Positions 1-8,750 of a stretch of 64,000 bases of DNA are shown here, in pieces. Under the pieces are notes generated by a model. That model did no database searches and was not told the origin of the DNA. It saw only the letters and a list, made by a program, of their open reading frames with translations. The position numbers were made by a program, and so were the translations under genes. Numbering within the stretch: the stretch's first letter is position 1; each line of letters begins with the position of its first letter. This stretch comes from JBBDWJ01 sp963824095 (GTDB lineage Bacteria > Acidobacteriota > Terriglobia > Bryobacterales > UBA6623): NCBI GenBank assembly GCA_963824095.1, contig CAWGNS010000009.1, forward strand, positions 124,001 to 188,000. Reading direction: 5' to 3'.

Positions 1-2
1 TG

Positions 3-2066
3 ACGGCCTTTGCGACGCTGCTGGTGGCGCAGGACAAGGACCCTTTCTTGTGGCTCGAAGATATTGAGGGCAAGGCGCAGCTCGATTGGGTGCGCGCGCA
101 AAATGCCCGCACGCTCAAGGAACTCGAGGCCGATCCGCTCTTCGCCGAGCTTCGCAAGGAGGCGCTTGAGATTCTGACCTCCAAGCAGCGCATTCCGATC
201 GGCGAAATTCAGGGTGGCTATGTCTACGATTTCTGGCAGGACGGCGAGCATCTGCGCGGCATCTGGCGTCGGGCGTCGGTCGACAGTTATCAGGCCGGAA
301 ATCCAAAGTGGGAAACCCTGCTCGACGTCGACGCGCTGGCCAAGACCGAGGACGAGAACTGGGTGTTCCACAACGCCCAATGCCTGCCGCCACAGTACGA
401 GCGCTGCCTGATCAGCCTGTCGCGCGGAGGGGCGGACGCGGCAACCAGCCGCGAATTCTCGATCCCGCACAGGGCGTTCGTGAAGGATGGCTTCGTGACG
501 CCCGACGGCAAGAACGGCGAAGCCTGGCTCGATGAGAACACGCTGCTGGTGTCTTCCGACTGGGGCGAGGGGCGCACCGATTCGGGCTATCCGCGCTCGG
601 TTCGCAAGTGGAAGCGGGGCACGCCGTTCGCCGATGCCGCCAAGATTTACGAAGGCGAAACCAAGGACGTCGGCTCGAACCCAGCCGTGCTGCGCCACGA
701 TGGGCGCGCCTATCCGCTGATCGTGCGCGCGGTGACGTTCTACGAACAGACCTACCAATGGCTTAAGCCCGACGGAAAGCTGGTTGAGCTGCCGCTGCCG
801 GCCCGCTCGCGGCTTGCCGGCGCGTTCCGCGGCCGCATCGTCGCGGCCCTGCAGGAACCGTGGAACTACCAGGGCGTCCGCTACCCGGAGGGCTCGCTGG
901 TGGCGCTTCGGCTGGAAGACATGAAGGCCGAGGAGATTTTCGCGCCCAGCGAGCGCCAGGCGCTCAACGACGTCGCGATCGGCAAGTCGTACATTTTCGT
1001 TTCGCTGCTCGACGACGTGGCGGGCAAGGCGATTCGGCTGGAGCCCGCCGAAAATGGCTGGAAGGAGACCGACGTCCCGGTGCCGGCCAATGGCGTGGTC
1101 AAGATCGCCGGCGCGAGCGGGGAGCGCGACGACTGGTTCGTGATGCACGAGAGCCTGACCACTCCGCAGACCCTCTATCATGTCTCCGCCGACAACCAGC
1201 TGTCGAAATCGATGACCCTGCCGGCGTTTTACGATGCCACGGGGGTCGTGGTCGAGCAACACTTCGCCACCAGTAAAGACGGCACGCGCGTTCCTTATTT
1301 CCTGATGGGCCGCAAAGACGTTTTGGAGAAAGGCAACGCGCCGACGATCCAATACGGCTACGGAGGGTTTCTGATTCCCATTCTCCCCGTGTATTACGAA
1401 GACCCATCGCGGCCGCAGCACGGCGCTCTGGCGGGCAAGCTGTGGGTTTCGCGCGGCGGCGTACTGGTGCTTTCGAACATTCGTGGCGGCGGCGAATACG
1501 GCCCGCGCTGGCACGAAGCGGCGTTGAAGGAACATCGCCAGCGCGCTTACGACGACTTTTTCGCGATCGCCGAGGATCTCATCGCGCGCGGCGTCACCAG
1601 CCCCCAAAAGCTGGGCGCCATGGGCCGCTCCAACGGCGGCCTGCTGATGGGCGTCGCGCTGACCGAGCGCCCCGATCTCTACTCAGCCATCGACTGCGGC
1701 GCGCCGCTGTTCGACATGAAACGCTACAACAAGCTGCTGGCCGGGGCGAGTTGGATGGGCGAGTACGGCGACCCGGATATTCCCGAGGAGTGGGCCTATA
1801 TCTCGAAATACTCGCCGTACCAGAATCTGAAGCCGGGGACGAAGTATCCGAAGGTGTTCTTCTACACCTCGACGAAAGACGACCGGGTGCACCCGGGCCA
1901 TGCCCGCAAGGCGGCGGCGAAGATGGCCGAGTTCGGCGACAAGTTCTACTACTACGAAAATATTGTGGGCGGCCACGGCGGTACGACGAACCAGGAACAG
2001 CTCGCGATGCGCACCGCCCTGGAATACATTTACTTCTTTCACCAACTGATGCCGGCGGCGAAATAG
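3..2066 (+). CDS. Prolyl oligopeptidase family serine peptidase (S9), 5' truncated
   Basis: Peptidase of the prolyl oligopeptidase (S9) family, which cleaves short peptides after proline with an alpha/beta-hydrolase domain behind a beta-propeller. The reading frame is open to the window edge and begins TAFATLLVAQ, the end of a signal peptide, so the true start lies outside and the GTG at 24 is probably not the start; the enzyme is likely exported. Counting from that GTG (680 residues), the nucleophile is Ser536 in GRSNGG, the acid is Asp620 in DDRVHPGHARK, and the base is His651 in GGHGG. The N-terminal motif DPFLWLED is typical of the family. All three catalytic residues are present, so I expect an active enzyme. 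It stands alone, followed by more than 800 bases of non-coding sequence. Confidence 0.9.
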   Translation, partial: TAFATLLVAQDKDPFLWLEDIEGKAQLDWVRAQNARTLKELEADPLFAELRKEALEILTSKQRIPIGEIQGGYVYDFWQDGEHLRGIWRRASVDSYQAGNPKWETLLDVDALAKTEDENWVFHNAQCLPPQYERCLISLSRGGADAATSREFSIPHRAFVKDGFVTPDGKNGEAWLDENTLLVSSDWGEGRTDSGYPRSVRKWKRGTPFADAAKIYEGETKDVGSNPAVLRHDGRAYPLIVRAVTFYEQTYQWLKPDGKLVELPLPARSRLAGAFRGRIVAALQEPWNYQGVRYPEGSLVALRLEDMKAEEIFAPSERQALNDVAIGKSYIFVSLLDDVAGKAIRLEPAENGWKETDVPVPANGVVKIAGASGERDDWFVMHESLTTPQTLYHVSADNQLSKSMTLPAFYDATGVVVEQHFATSKDGTRVPYFLMGRKDVLEKGNAPTIQYGYGGFLIPILPVYYEDPSRPQHGALAGKLWVSRGGVLVLSNIRGGGEYGPRWHEAALKEHRQRAYDDFFAIAEDLIARGVTSPQKLGAMGRSNGGLLMGVALTERPDLYSAIDCGAPLFDMKRYNKLLAGASWMGEYGDPDIPEEWAYISKYSPYQNLKPGTKYPKVFFYTSTKDDRVHPGHARKAAAKMAEFGDKFYYYENIVGGHGGTTNQEQLAMRTALEYIYFFHQLMPAAK

Positions 2067-2168
2067 TAGCTGGGTTTCCACGTTGCCCTAGTCCGAGAGA
2101 CAGAGCCGCTGGCGCAGGCCTGTGGGCCGCAGCGATACGGGGGCTGGGGAGTGCTGGCTGGGGACAGG

Positions 2169-2262
2169 ATAGGATGAGACGGCTGGCTCACCTTGAGCAG
2201 CATCAAGCTGCACAGGGCGCACTCGGATGAGGTGCAAAGGAGAACTGACCGTCTCATCCTAT
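2169..2262. repeat. Inverted repeat, 14-bp arms
   Basis: ATAGGATGAGACGG (2169-2182) is perfectly complementary to CCGTCTCATCCTAT (2249-2262), with 66 bases between. This is the layout of a REP-type palindromic unit. I see no second copy in the window. Confidence 0.75.
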
Positions 2263-2393
2263 CTCCTTCCGCCGGATTTTTTGCGCAGCCCGCGGAACCG
2301 GCGTCCGGCTCGAAACCGCCGCCCCGTGATGCCGCCAACCGCCCAACCTCTCTACAACCCAGGCCGCCCAAACGGCGAGCTCGCTGAAAATCA

Positions 2394-2433
2394 GTTAACC
2401 GGTTAACCCGTTATGCATTGCGAAACGTTTTGC
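2394..2433. promoter_or_regulatory. Pair of LacI/GalR-type operator-like palindromes
   Basis: GTTAACCGGTTAAC (2394-2407) is a perfect 14-bp palindrome with a central CG. GCGAAACGTTTTGC (2420-2433) is a near-perfect one, again with central CG. Their centres are 26 bp apart. LacI-family repressors typically bind such CG-centred dyads. The sites lie about 170 bp upstream of the receptor promoter, so they may serve looping or activation; no LacI-family gene is in the window. Confidence 0.5.
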
Positions 2434-2576
2434 CCCGCAAGCAGACCCTGGCCAGGGTCTGCTTTGGGAACATTCCGCTAATTGCAAAGTATTGATCTTA
2501 AAAGAGCTAGTCATAAATCTCCCGGAATCGATCCAGTTTTCTTCTGCAAAATGAGCCAGCGGCGGAACGCTCTGTC

Positions 2577-2604
2577 TTGACATGGATTGGTCCTTCGAGA
2601 TAAT
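2577..2604 (+). promoter_or_regulatory. Sigma70-type promoter for the TonB receptor gene
   Basis: TTGACA (2577-2582, perfect -35) is followed after 16 bases by GATAAT (2599-2604, five of six matches to the -10). It points at the receptor gene and would start the mRNA near 2611, about 310 bases before the start codon. Confidence 0.65.
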
Positions 2605-2924
2605 CTCTCATCCACTTAGGTTAACTTCGGGTGGGGCATTCTAGTTTGAGGCGAATCAGGGGTTCAATGTCATCAAACCTTCCCGCCCGGTTGATTAATG
2701 TCTAGCCCTTTGCCGTAGGGTGACGGCCCTGGGTGGCGCTGAGTTTGCGCCCGTTTTGGGGACGTTGCGGCAGGCGAAGGCGATTTATTGAATTATTCGA
2801 TGGGCGCCGCGGATATGCCGCGCCCAACAAGTTGGCCCTTTCCAGGGCGTTGTCTACTCGCGCGGGCTCGCGAACGCGGCGGCGCGGGTGTCCAAGTTGA
2901 TCGACAACGGAGGGTAACTCGTCT

Positions 2925-5900
2925 ATGCGCCTCAATGCGCGACCGATTGTTCTGCTATTGCTCAGTCTTTGTCTGGCGCTGCCGGTATTTGCGCAGCGCG
3001 ACATGGGTACCGTGCTCGGTACCGTCACCGATGCGACCGGAGCGGTTGTTCCCGGCGCCACCGTCACCATCACCGAAGAGGCCACCGGCATCACCAACGT
3101 GGTCCAAACCGACAACACGGGCAGTTACATCCGGCCGCTGCTGAAACCGGGCAGCTATACGGTCTCGGTCGAAGCCGCGGGATTCAAGAAATCCATTCAG
3201 ACCGGCGTATTTCTGCAGAGCGGTTCGCGCGTTCAGGCCAGCTTCAATCTGGAACTGGGGCAGGTCACCGAGACGATCGAAGTCATCGCGCTGCCGCCGG
3301 CCCTGCAAACCGAGTCGACCCAGATGGGCGGCACGCTTGAGAATCGCCAGACCAGCGAATTGCCGCTGGGCGGCCAGCGCCGCTTTGCGTTTCTGGCGCG
3401 CACCGTTCCGGCCGTCTATGCGGCCGAGCCGGGCGCCCGGGACGCGGCGGGCGGCGGCTTTTCCGCCAACGGCGTCCGTTCCAACGGCCAGAACAACTTC
3501 CTGCTCAACGGCGTCGATAACAACGTCAACGTCATCGACTTCATCAACCAGACCGCCTACGTCATCGGGCCTTCGGTCGAAGCCATCGGCGAGATGCAGA
3601 TTCTCACCAACGGCTATAACGCCGAGTACGGCCGGGGCGCCGGCGGCGTGGTCAACGTGACGATCAAGTCGGGCACCAACGACCTGCATGGCGCGTTGTA
3701 CGAGTTCCTGCAGAACGACAACCTCAACGCCAACACCTGGCAGGCCAACCGCCAGGGCAAACAGAAGGGCGCCTTCGTCCAGAACCAGTTTGGCGCCGCG
3801 GTCGGCGGCCCGATCGTTCACGACCGCACGTTCTGGTTCGCCGACTATCAGGGCACGCGGATTCGCGACGGCAGCCTTTCGGGCACCTACACGATTCCGA
3901 CCGCCGCCATGAAGGGCGGCGACTTCTCGGCGCTTGGCGCTCCCATCTTCAATCCCTTCGCTGAGCAGTCGGTTGGCGGGGAACTGGTTCGCGACCCGTT
4001 CCCGAACAACCAGATTCCGTCGAACATGTTCGACCCTGCCGCCAAGAAGCTGATTGATCTCTATCCCAATCCGAACCAGAACCTCGGCGCGGGCCGGCCC
4101 GGCAGCAACTACTTCACGCAGCGGGCCTCTTCGGTGGACGTCAACCAGTGGGACGTTCGCGTCGACCACCGCCTCAGCGACAACGACTCGCTGTTCGGCA
4201 GCATCAGTTGGATCAACGAGAAGAAATTCCAGGCGCCGCCGCTGCCGGGCGCGCTCGATGCGGGCGGATTCGCGGGCGAGCACGAAGAGAATCTTTCGCG
4301 CAACGCCATGCTGAGCTACACGCGGATCTGGTCGCCGACCGTCATTACCGAGTCGCGCGCAGCCTATTCGCGCCTGGTAACCACCCGCGTGCAGTCGCTG
4401 GCGGACGAAGACTCCTTTTCGGCCACCGGCATTGGCGGGCTCAACCCGTTCACCGTCAACAACGGCGGCCTGATGCTGATCGCTCCGAACAGCTACACCA
4501 GCGTGGGCGGTTCGGAATGGCTGCCTACGCAGGAATACAACAACGTCTGGGATTTCATCCAGAACGTATCGTGGAACAAGGGTTCCCACGCTTTCAAATT
4601 CGGCGCCGAGTATCGCCCGGTCGGCTTCCCGTTCTTCCAGGTGCCTTCTCCGCGCGGCCAGATGGCGTTTCCGCGTGAACTGACCGGCCAGCGCGGCTTG
4701 TCCGACTCCGGTGACGGCATGGCCACCTGGTTGATCGGTACGCCCGGTTTCGCGCGCATCACGACGGCGAACTTCATTTCGTCCTATCGTGACGCCTATT
4801 CGTTTTACGGGCAGGACGACTGGAAGGTGTCCTCGAAGCTGACCATCAACCTCGGCTTGCGCTACGAGCTGACTTCGCCCATCGGGGAGAAGTTCGGGCG
4901 TCAGGCTCACCTCGACATTTGGGGGATCGATCACGCCAACCCCACCCTGGTGATTCCGAAAGGGAAGGACCAGGATGCGCCGCTGCCTCCGAACTTCGCG
5001 ACCGACTTTCCGGCCATCGATGTGGAACGCGGCACGGCCTCGCAATACCTCATCAAATGGGATAAGACCAACTTCGCTCCCCGCATCGGCGCCGCTTACG
5101 AGATCCGGACCGGTACGGTAATCCGCGCCGGCTACGGCATGTTCTACGGCGCGGAAGAGAACGAGGGCGGCAACCCCAACCGCGGCGAGAATCTGCCGTT
5201 CAACCAGGAAACGCAGTTCAATCAGGACAACTCGTTTTCCTTGAATCCATTCATCGACCGCTTCTCCGACGGCTTCCCGGTGAATTCATTCACGCTGCCG
5301 GCGCCGATCAACTTCCGCAGCGTCTACACCAATCGCCGCTGGCCGCTGGTTCACAAGTGGAACTTCAACGTGCAGCGCGACATCGGTTGGAACACGGTAT
5401 TGGAGGTTGGTTACATTGGATCGAAGGGACAGCGCCTGACGCAAAACTACGATCCCAACCGGCCGGTCGCCGATCCGAAGCCTGGCGTGAACAGCTTGCC
5501 GCGGCGTCCCATCCAGGTCGTCGGCAACACGGGCATCCAGGGCACCAACAGCTTCGGCCGCTCCAACTACGACGCCCTGACGGTCAAGCTCGAGAAGCGC
5601 TTCTCGGATGGCATCCAGTTCCTGAGCTCCTACACCTGGGGTCACGCTCTCACCGACGTCGGCTCGCCGCTGTCGGATGGGCCGGGCAACCGCACCGTCA
5701 ACATTTCCGATGAGTATTCCCACGCCAGCTTCGATGTCCGCCATCGCTGGGTGCTGAGCGGACTGTGGGAGCTTCCGCTACTGAAGAACAATACCGGTTT
5801 GGCCGGTAAAGTCGCCGGCGGCTGGCAGCTCAACGGCATCCTGACGCTGCAGACCGGCAACTACATCAGCATCAGCTCGAGTCGTGGAGTTTGCTCCTGC

Positions 5901-6269
5901 TCGGGCACGATCCGACCGGACCCGGTCGCGGGTAAGGACCCCAACGGGGCGCCTCCGGGTGGCCGTACGCCGGAAGAGTGGATGGACACCAGCGCATTCC
6001 AGGATCCGACTCCGGGCACCTACGGCGCTCTGGGCAATTTCAGCAACATTCGCCCGGGCATCAGCACTCTGGACCTGTCGTTGTTCAAAGACTTCAAGAT
6101 CAACGAGCGCTATCGCGTCCAGTTCCGGGCCGAAGCCTTGAACTTTGCCAACACGCCACAGTTCGATGCCCCGGGCTCAACCCAAGGCAACAGCGACTTT
6201 GGCCAGATCAACCAGACCCGCGCGGGCACAAACCGCCAGTTGCAGTTTGCCCTGCGCTTTATGTTCTAG
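2925..6269 (+). CDS. TonB-dependent receptor with N-terminal carboxypeptidase-regulatory-like domain (Oar-like)
   Basis: Outer-membrane receptor, 1114 residues, of the large acidobacterial Oar-like class, which probably imports glycans or other bulky substrates with energy from TonB. A signal peptide ends in LALPVFAQ. It is followed by a beta-sandwich regulatory domain (about residues 25-110, with GTVTDATGAVVPGATVTI), a plug domain (about 115-250, with NGVDNNVN and AEYGRGAGGVVNVTIKSGTN) and a long beta-barrel. The chain ends in FALRFMF, with the terminal Phe expected for outer-membrane assembly. GGAGGG lies about 10 bases before the ATG. It is a single-gene unit with its own promoter and terminator. 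The substrate cannot be read from the sequence; LacI-type sites upstream hint at sugar control. Confidence 0.93.
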   Translation: MRLNARPIVLLLLSLCLALPVFAQRDMGTVLGTVTDATGAVVPGATVTITEEATGITNVVQTDNTGSYIRPLLKPGSYTVSVEAAGFKKSIQTGVFLQSGSRVQASFNLELGQVTETIEVIALPPALQTESTQMGGTLENRQTSELPLGGQRRFAFLARTVPAVYAAEPGARDAAGGGFSANGVRSNGQNNFLLNGVDNNVNVIDFINQTAYVIGPSVEAIGEMQILTNGYNAEYGRGAGGVVNVTIKSGTNDLHGALYEFLQNDNLNANTWQANRQGKQKGAFVQNQFGAAVGGPIVHDRTFWFADYQGTRIRDGSLSGTYTIPTAAMKGGDFSALGAPIFNPFAEQSVGGELVRDPFPNNQIPSNMFDPAAKKLIDLYPNPNQNLGAGRPGSNYFTQRASSVDVNQWDVRVDHRLSDNDSLFGSISWINEKKFQAPPLPGALDAGGFAGEHEENLSRNAMLSYTRIWSPTVITESRAAYSRLVTTRVQSLADEDSFSATGIGGLNPFTVNNGGLMLIAPNSYTSVGGSEWLPTQEYNNVWDFIQNVSWNKGSHAFKFGAEYRPVGFPFFQVPSPRGQMAFPRELTGQRGLSDSGDGMATWLIGTPGFARITTANFISSYRDAYSFYGQDDWKVSSKLTINLGLRYELTSPIGEKFGRQAHLDIWGIDHANPTLVIPKGKDQDAPLPPNFATDFPAIDVERGTASQYLIKWDKTNFAPRIGAAYEIRTGTVIRAGYGMFYGAEENEGGNPNRGENLPFNQETQFNQDNSFSLNPFIDRFSDGFPVNSFTLPAPINFRSVYTNRRWPLVHKWNFNVQRDIGWNTVLEVGYIGSKGQRLTQNYDPNRPVADPKPGVNSLPRRPIQVVGNTGIQGTNSFGRSNYDALTVKLEKRFSDGIQFLSSYTWGHALTDVGSPLSDGPGNRTVNISDEYSHASFDVRHRWVLSGLWELPLLKNNTGLAGKVAGGWQLNGILTLQTGNYISISSSRGVCSCSGTIRPDPVAGKDPNGAPPGGRTPEEWMDTSAFQDPTPGTYGALGNFSNIRPGISTLDLSLFKDFKINERYRVQFRAEALNFANTPQFDAPGSTQGNSDFGQINQTRAGTNRQLQFALRFMF

Positions 6270-6302
6270 AAACCCGGGTTCTTCGGAAAACCGGCTATTT
6301 AG

Positions 6303-6340
6303 GAGCCCCTGCCGCGATATCCGCGGCAGGGGCTTTTTCC
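6303..6340 (+). terminator. Intrinsic terminator after the TonB receptor
   Basis: GCCCCTGCCGCG (6305-6316) pairs perfectly with CGCGGCAGGGGC (6322-6333) around a five-base loop, followed by TTTTT. It lies 34 bases after the receptor stop codon. It is the clearest rho-independent terminator in the window. Confidence 0.9.
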
Positions 6341-6390
6341 TGCGCATCCAAACAGGAAACGGTTAAGCGCTTTCCCTGCGAAGCCTCCGC

Positions 6391-6592
6391 AGCGCAGGGC
6401 TCGTGTATTTCCAGACCTGCGGCTTGTTGTGGAGCAGCGAACGCCAACAACGGGCGGAAACTGGAACGCATCCGTCCGCTCTCCAGCCGCTTCCGCCTCC
6501 AGTTCGATCCGCCATTCGATGCAGCCGTCGAATCTTCCCCCGCGGCTCCATAGGGCCGCAGGTCTGGGAACTACACCCAGCCCTGCGCTACG
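6391..6592. repeat. Palindromic repeat family B, copy 1
   Basis: The left arm reads GCGCAGGGCT ... TTTCCAGACCTGCGGC; the right arm, ending at 6592, reads GCCGCAGGTCTGGGAA ... AGCCCTGCGC. The same arms occur at 19967-20120 and 41204-41350. Such bounded inverted units between genes look like REP/BIME elements mobilised in trans. With the terminator and the family C unit it accounts for the gap 6270-6752. Confidence 0.8.
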
Positions 6593-6613
6593 GGTGATTG
6601 GCGGTTCGCGGCG

Positions 6614-6640
6614 GAGACAGGCGGGAGCGCCTGTCTCTAC
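6614..6640. repeat. Palindromic repeat family C, short copy
   Basis: GAGACAGGCG - GGAG - CGCCTGTCTC hairpin followed by TAC. Other copies lie at 28009, 45828, 46051, 48671, 51209 and 56245. Confidence 0.75.
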
Positions 6641-6752
6641 GTTGCGTTCTCTGTTGCGCTCTCTGCTTCGCGCTGTTTGTTAGTCTTCTAGGGGAGGGTC
6701 GATCCCGTGGTGGGGTCGGCTCTGTTGTAGATCCCGAATGCTGTTGCGTCCC

Positions 6753-8033
6753 ATGAACCGATTGTTCGTGTTCCTGCTTGTGGTTGGCCTGCTGCCGGGG
6801 CTTTACGCCGAGCCGCAGGAGAGCTTCGAAAGCGCCATGCGCGATGGCATGGCGGCCGTCCAGGCGAAAGACCTGGCCACGGCGCGCCAGAAATTCGAGC
6901 AGGCTTCGCGGCTGCGGCCGCAAGACCCACGCGTCTGGCTGGCGCTGGCCCAGATTGATTTCAAGTCCGGCGACACCGAGCAAGCCGACCAGGCCGCCGC
7001 CAAAGCGGCTGCGCTGGCGCCCGGCGACCCCGCCACGCTGCAGGGCTTGGCCATTTATTACGCCGCCGCCAATCACTGGCAGCAGGCCGCCGAGGCCGAA
7101 GAGCGGCTGGCTCGGCTGCGGCCCGGAGATTCGGGCGCGGTTGGCCGCGGCGGCGAGTTTTATCTGCGCGCCAAGCAGCCCCAGAAGGCCGTCGATCTGC
7201 TGCGCTGGGGCATTGCCAACGACAACCGCGCGGCCCTCCAGATCCGCCTGGCGCAGGCCCTGATCGCCACCGGGAAGCCCCAAGACGCTATCGAACCGTT
7301 CGAACAGGCGATCGGCCTGGAACCCTACGAGGAGCGGCTCTACTTCGAAGAGGCGCGCCTGTTGCTGCAATTGCAGCAAACGGATCAGGCCCTCGCGGTT
7401 CTCGACCGCGGCGGCAAGATCTTCGACAAGAGCCCGCGGCTCGAGCTGTTGCGCGGTATCGCCTACTACGCGCAGCGCAAATTCTCGGCCGCCGTCGATT
7501 CCTTTCTGCGCAGCGCCACGCTCGACCCCGGCTTCGCGCAGCCCCACGCCTTCCTGGGACGCATCCTGAGCCACGCCCACGACCGCCTCCCCGAAGTCAC
7601 CGCCTGTTTCACGGCTTTCGAAAAGGCAAATCCCGAAAATTATCTGGGCTATTACCTTCACGCGATCGCATTGATCGAAGGCCTGGGTCCCGAGCCCGAT
7701 GCGGCGGCCACGGCAGAGGCCGAACGCCTACTGTCGCGCGCTTTGGAGCTCAAGGAAGACCACGCGGACTCGCATTTCGAGTTGGGGGCGCTGCTGGCCA
7801 AAAAACACGATTTCGAGGGCGCCGAAAAGCACCTGAAGCGTGCCATCGAGCTCAATCCCGACAGTTCGAAAGCGCACTACCACCTGGCGCGCGTCTACAC
7901 GCGGCTGGGCAAGACCGAGCAGGCGCTCGCCGAGCAAAAGCTGCATGAAAAACTCACCGAGCAAGAACGCCAGCAAATGCGCTCCGGCATGGCTTCCGGC
8001 GCTGAGAATGCACTCACCGATGTAGTACAATAG
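6753..8033 (+). CDS. Secreted tetratricopeptide-repeat protein
   Basis: About 426 residues. I take the ATG at 6753 because it gives the clean signal peptide MNRLFVFLLVVGLLPGLYA; an in-frame ATG at 6738 adds five residues. The mature part is a run of TPR helices: for example DLATARQKFEQASRLRPQDP near the N-terminus, and ADSHFELGALL and SSKAHYHLARVYTRLGKTEQA near the C-terminus. TPR arrays are protein-binding scaffolds; here it would act in the periplasm. It sits 27 bases before the molybdoenzyme gene and may belong functionally with the gene row that follows, which contains two more TPR proteins. It has no enzymatic domain, and its partner is unknown. Confidence 0.85.
   Translation: MNRLFVFLLVVGLLPGLYAEPQESFESAMRDGMAAVQAKDLATARQKFEQASRLRPQDPRVWLALAQIDFKSGDTEQADQAAAKAAALAPGDPATLQGLAIYYAAANHWQQAAEAEERLARLRPGDSGAVGRGGEFYLRAKQPQKAVDLLRWGIANDNRAALQIRLAQALIATGKPQDAIEPFEQAIGLEPYEERLYFEEARLLLQLQQTDQALAVLDRGGKIFDKSPRLELLRGIAYYAQRKFSAAVDSFLRSATLDPGFAQPHAFLGRILSHAHDRLPEVTACFTAFEKANPENYLGYYLHAIALIEGLGPEPDAAATAEAERLLSRALELKEDHADSHFELGALLAKKHDFEGAEKHLKRAIELNPDSSKAHYHLARVYTRLGKTEQALAEQKLHEKLTEQERQQMRSGMASGAENALTDVVQ
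8002..8031 (+). promoter_or_regulatory. Possible promoter of the molybdoenzyme/CRTAC1 gene row
   Basis: CTGAGA (8002-8007, four of six to the -35), an 18-base spacer and TACAAT (8026-8031, five of six to the -10) lie at the end of the TPR gene, overlapping its stop codon. The start would fall about 25 bases before the next gene. Matches of this quality also arise by chance. Confidence 0.35.
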
Positions 8034-8060
8034 CTGTAATTTTCGGGTCGAGGTGTTCTC

Positions 8061-8750
8061 ATGAAACGCCGTCATTTTTTGGCGGCTCTCGCTGCCACGG
8101 CAGGGGAAGCCGCTGCCGGTCCTAACGAAGAATCGAAGGTTTTGCTGCCCACCGATACGCCGGACGGCTACGGCTTCCGGATCATGTGGTACAACCCGGT
8201 TGCGCCGATCGACAAGGCGAACTATCGCCTCAAAGTCGGCGGCCTGGTCGAGAAACCGCTGGAGCTGTCGCTCGACGAGCTGCGCGAGCTGCCGCAAGTC
8301 ACCCAGAACTCGCGCATGAAGTGCGTGCAGTGCTGGTCGTCGCGCACCACCTGGGGCGGCTTTCGCTTCGAGCCGTTTCTCGACAAGGTCAAGCCCAAGA
8401 AGTCCGCCCGCGCCGTGCGTTTCGACTGCGCCGATAAGTGGTACGAGTACATGTCCCTGGAGGAGATGGCGTCGCCGCGGGTATTGATGACGCTCGATTT
8501 CGACGGCAAACCGCTACCCGACAAGCACGGCGCGCCGCTGCGTCTGCTCGACCCCTCGAAATACGGCTACAAATCGGCCAAGCTGATTCTGTCGGTGACC
8601 TTCGTCGAAGAAGGCAAGGGCAGCATGGCCTGCGACATCGGCCCCTACTATTCGCCGACCGGAGAGATTCAGTCCGGCTACGATCATCCGCTCGATCTGG
8701 GCGCCAACGTCCGCAAGAAGATTCGCGGCGGAGAGATCACCGAATACTGA
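8061..8750 (+). CDS. Tat-exported sulfite-oxidase-like molybdopterin oxidoreductase
   Basis: 229 residues with one oxidoreductase molybdopterin-binding domain, like the catalytic part of the YedY/MsrP and sulfite oxidase group. The N-terminus MKRRHFLAALAA has a twin-arginine motif, so the folded, cofactor-loaded enzyme should be exported. The family signature around the molybdenum-ligand cysteine appears as KCVQCWS, giving Cys88 as the ligand and an unusual extra Cys91. A GAGGTG ribosome site lies five bases before the ATG. The stop codon TGA overlaps the next start (TGATG), implying translational coupling. No heme or membrane partner is encoded beside it, so electron acceptor and substrate are unknown. 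Confidence 0.85.
   Translation: MKRRHFLAALAATAGEAAAGPNEESKVLLPTDTPDGYGFRIMWYNPVAPIDKANYRLKVGGLVEKPLELSLDELRELPQVTQNSRMKCVQCWSSRTTWGGFRFEPFLDKVKPKKSARAVRFDCADKWYEYMSLEEMASPRVLMTLDFDGKPLPDKHGAPLRLLDPSKYGYKSAKLILSVTFVEEGKGSMACDIGPYYSPTGEIQSGYDHPLDLGANVRKKIRGGEITEY

Larger units (their letters stand above)
2067..2924. other. Intergenic region upstream of the TonB receptor
   Basis: No credible gene. It holds an inverted repeat near its left end, two LacI-type palindromes in the middle and a sigma70 promoter, listed separately. The implied leader of the receptor mRNA is about 310 nucleotides, long enough for regulation, but I recognise no riboswitch in it. Confidence 0.7.

Noticed and set aside
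2955..5045. Long open frame (about 700 codons) on the minus strand opposite the TonB receptor
   Set aside because: Mirror frame of a high-GC gene; the composition is Arg/Val/Gly-rich without family motifs, and the receptor on the plus strand is full length with clear domains.
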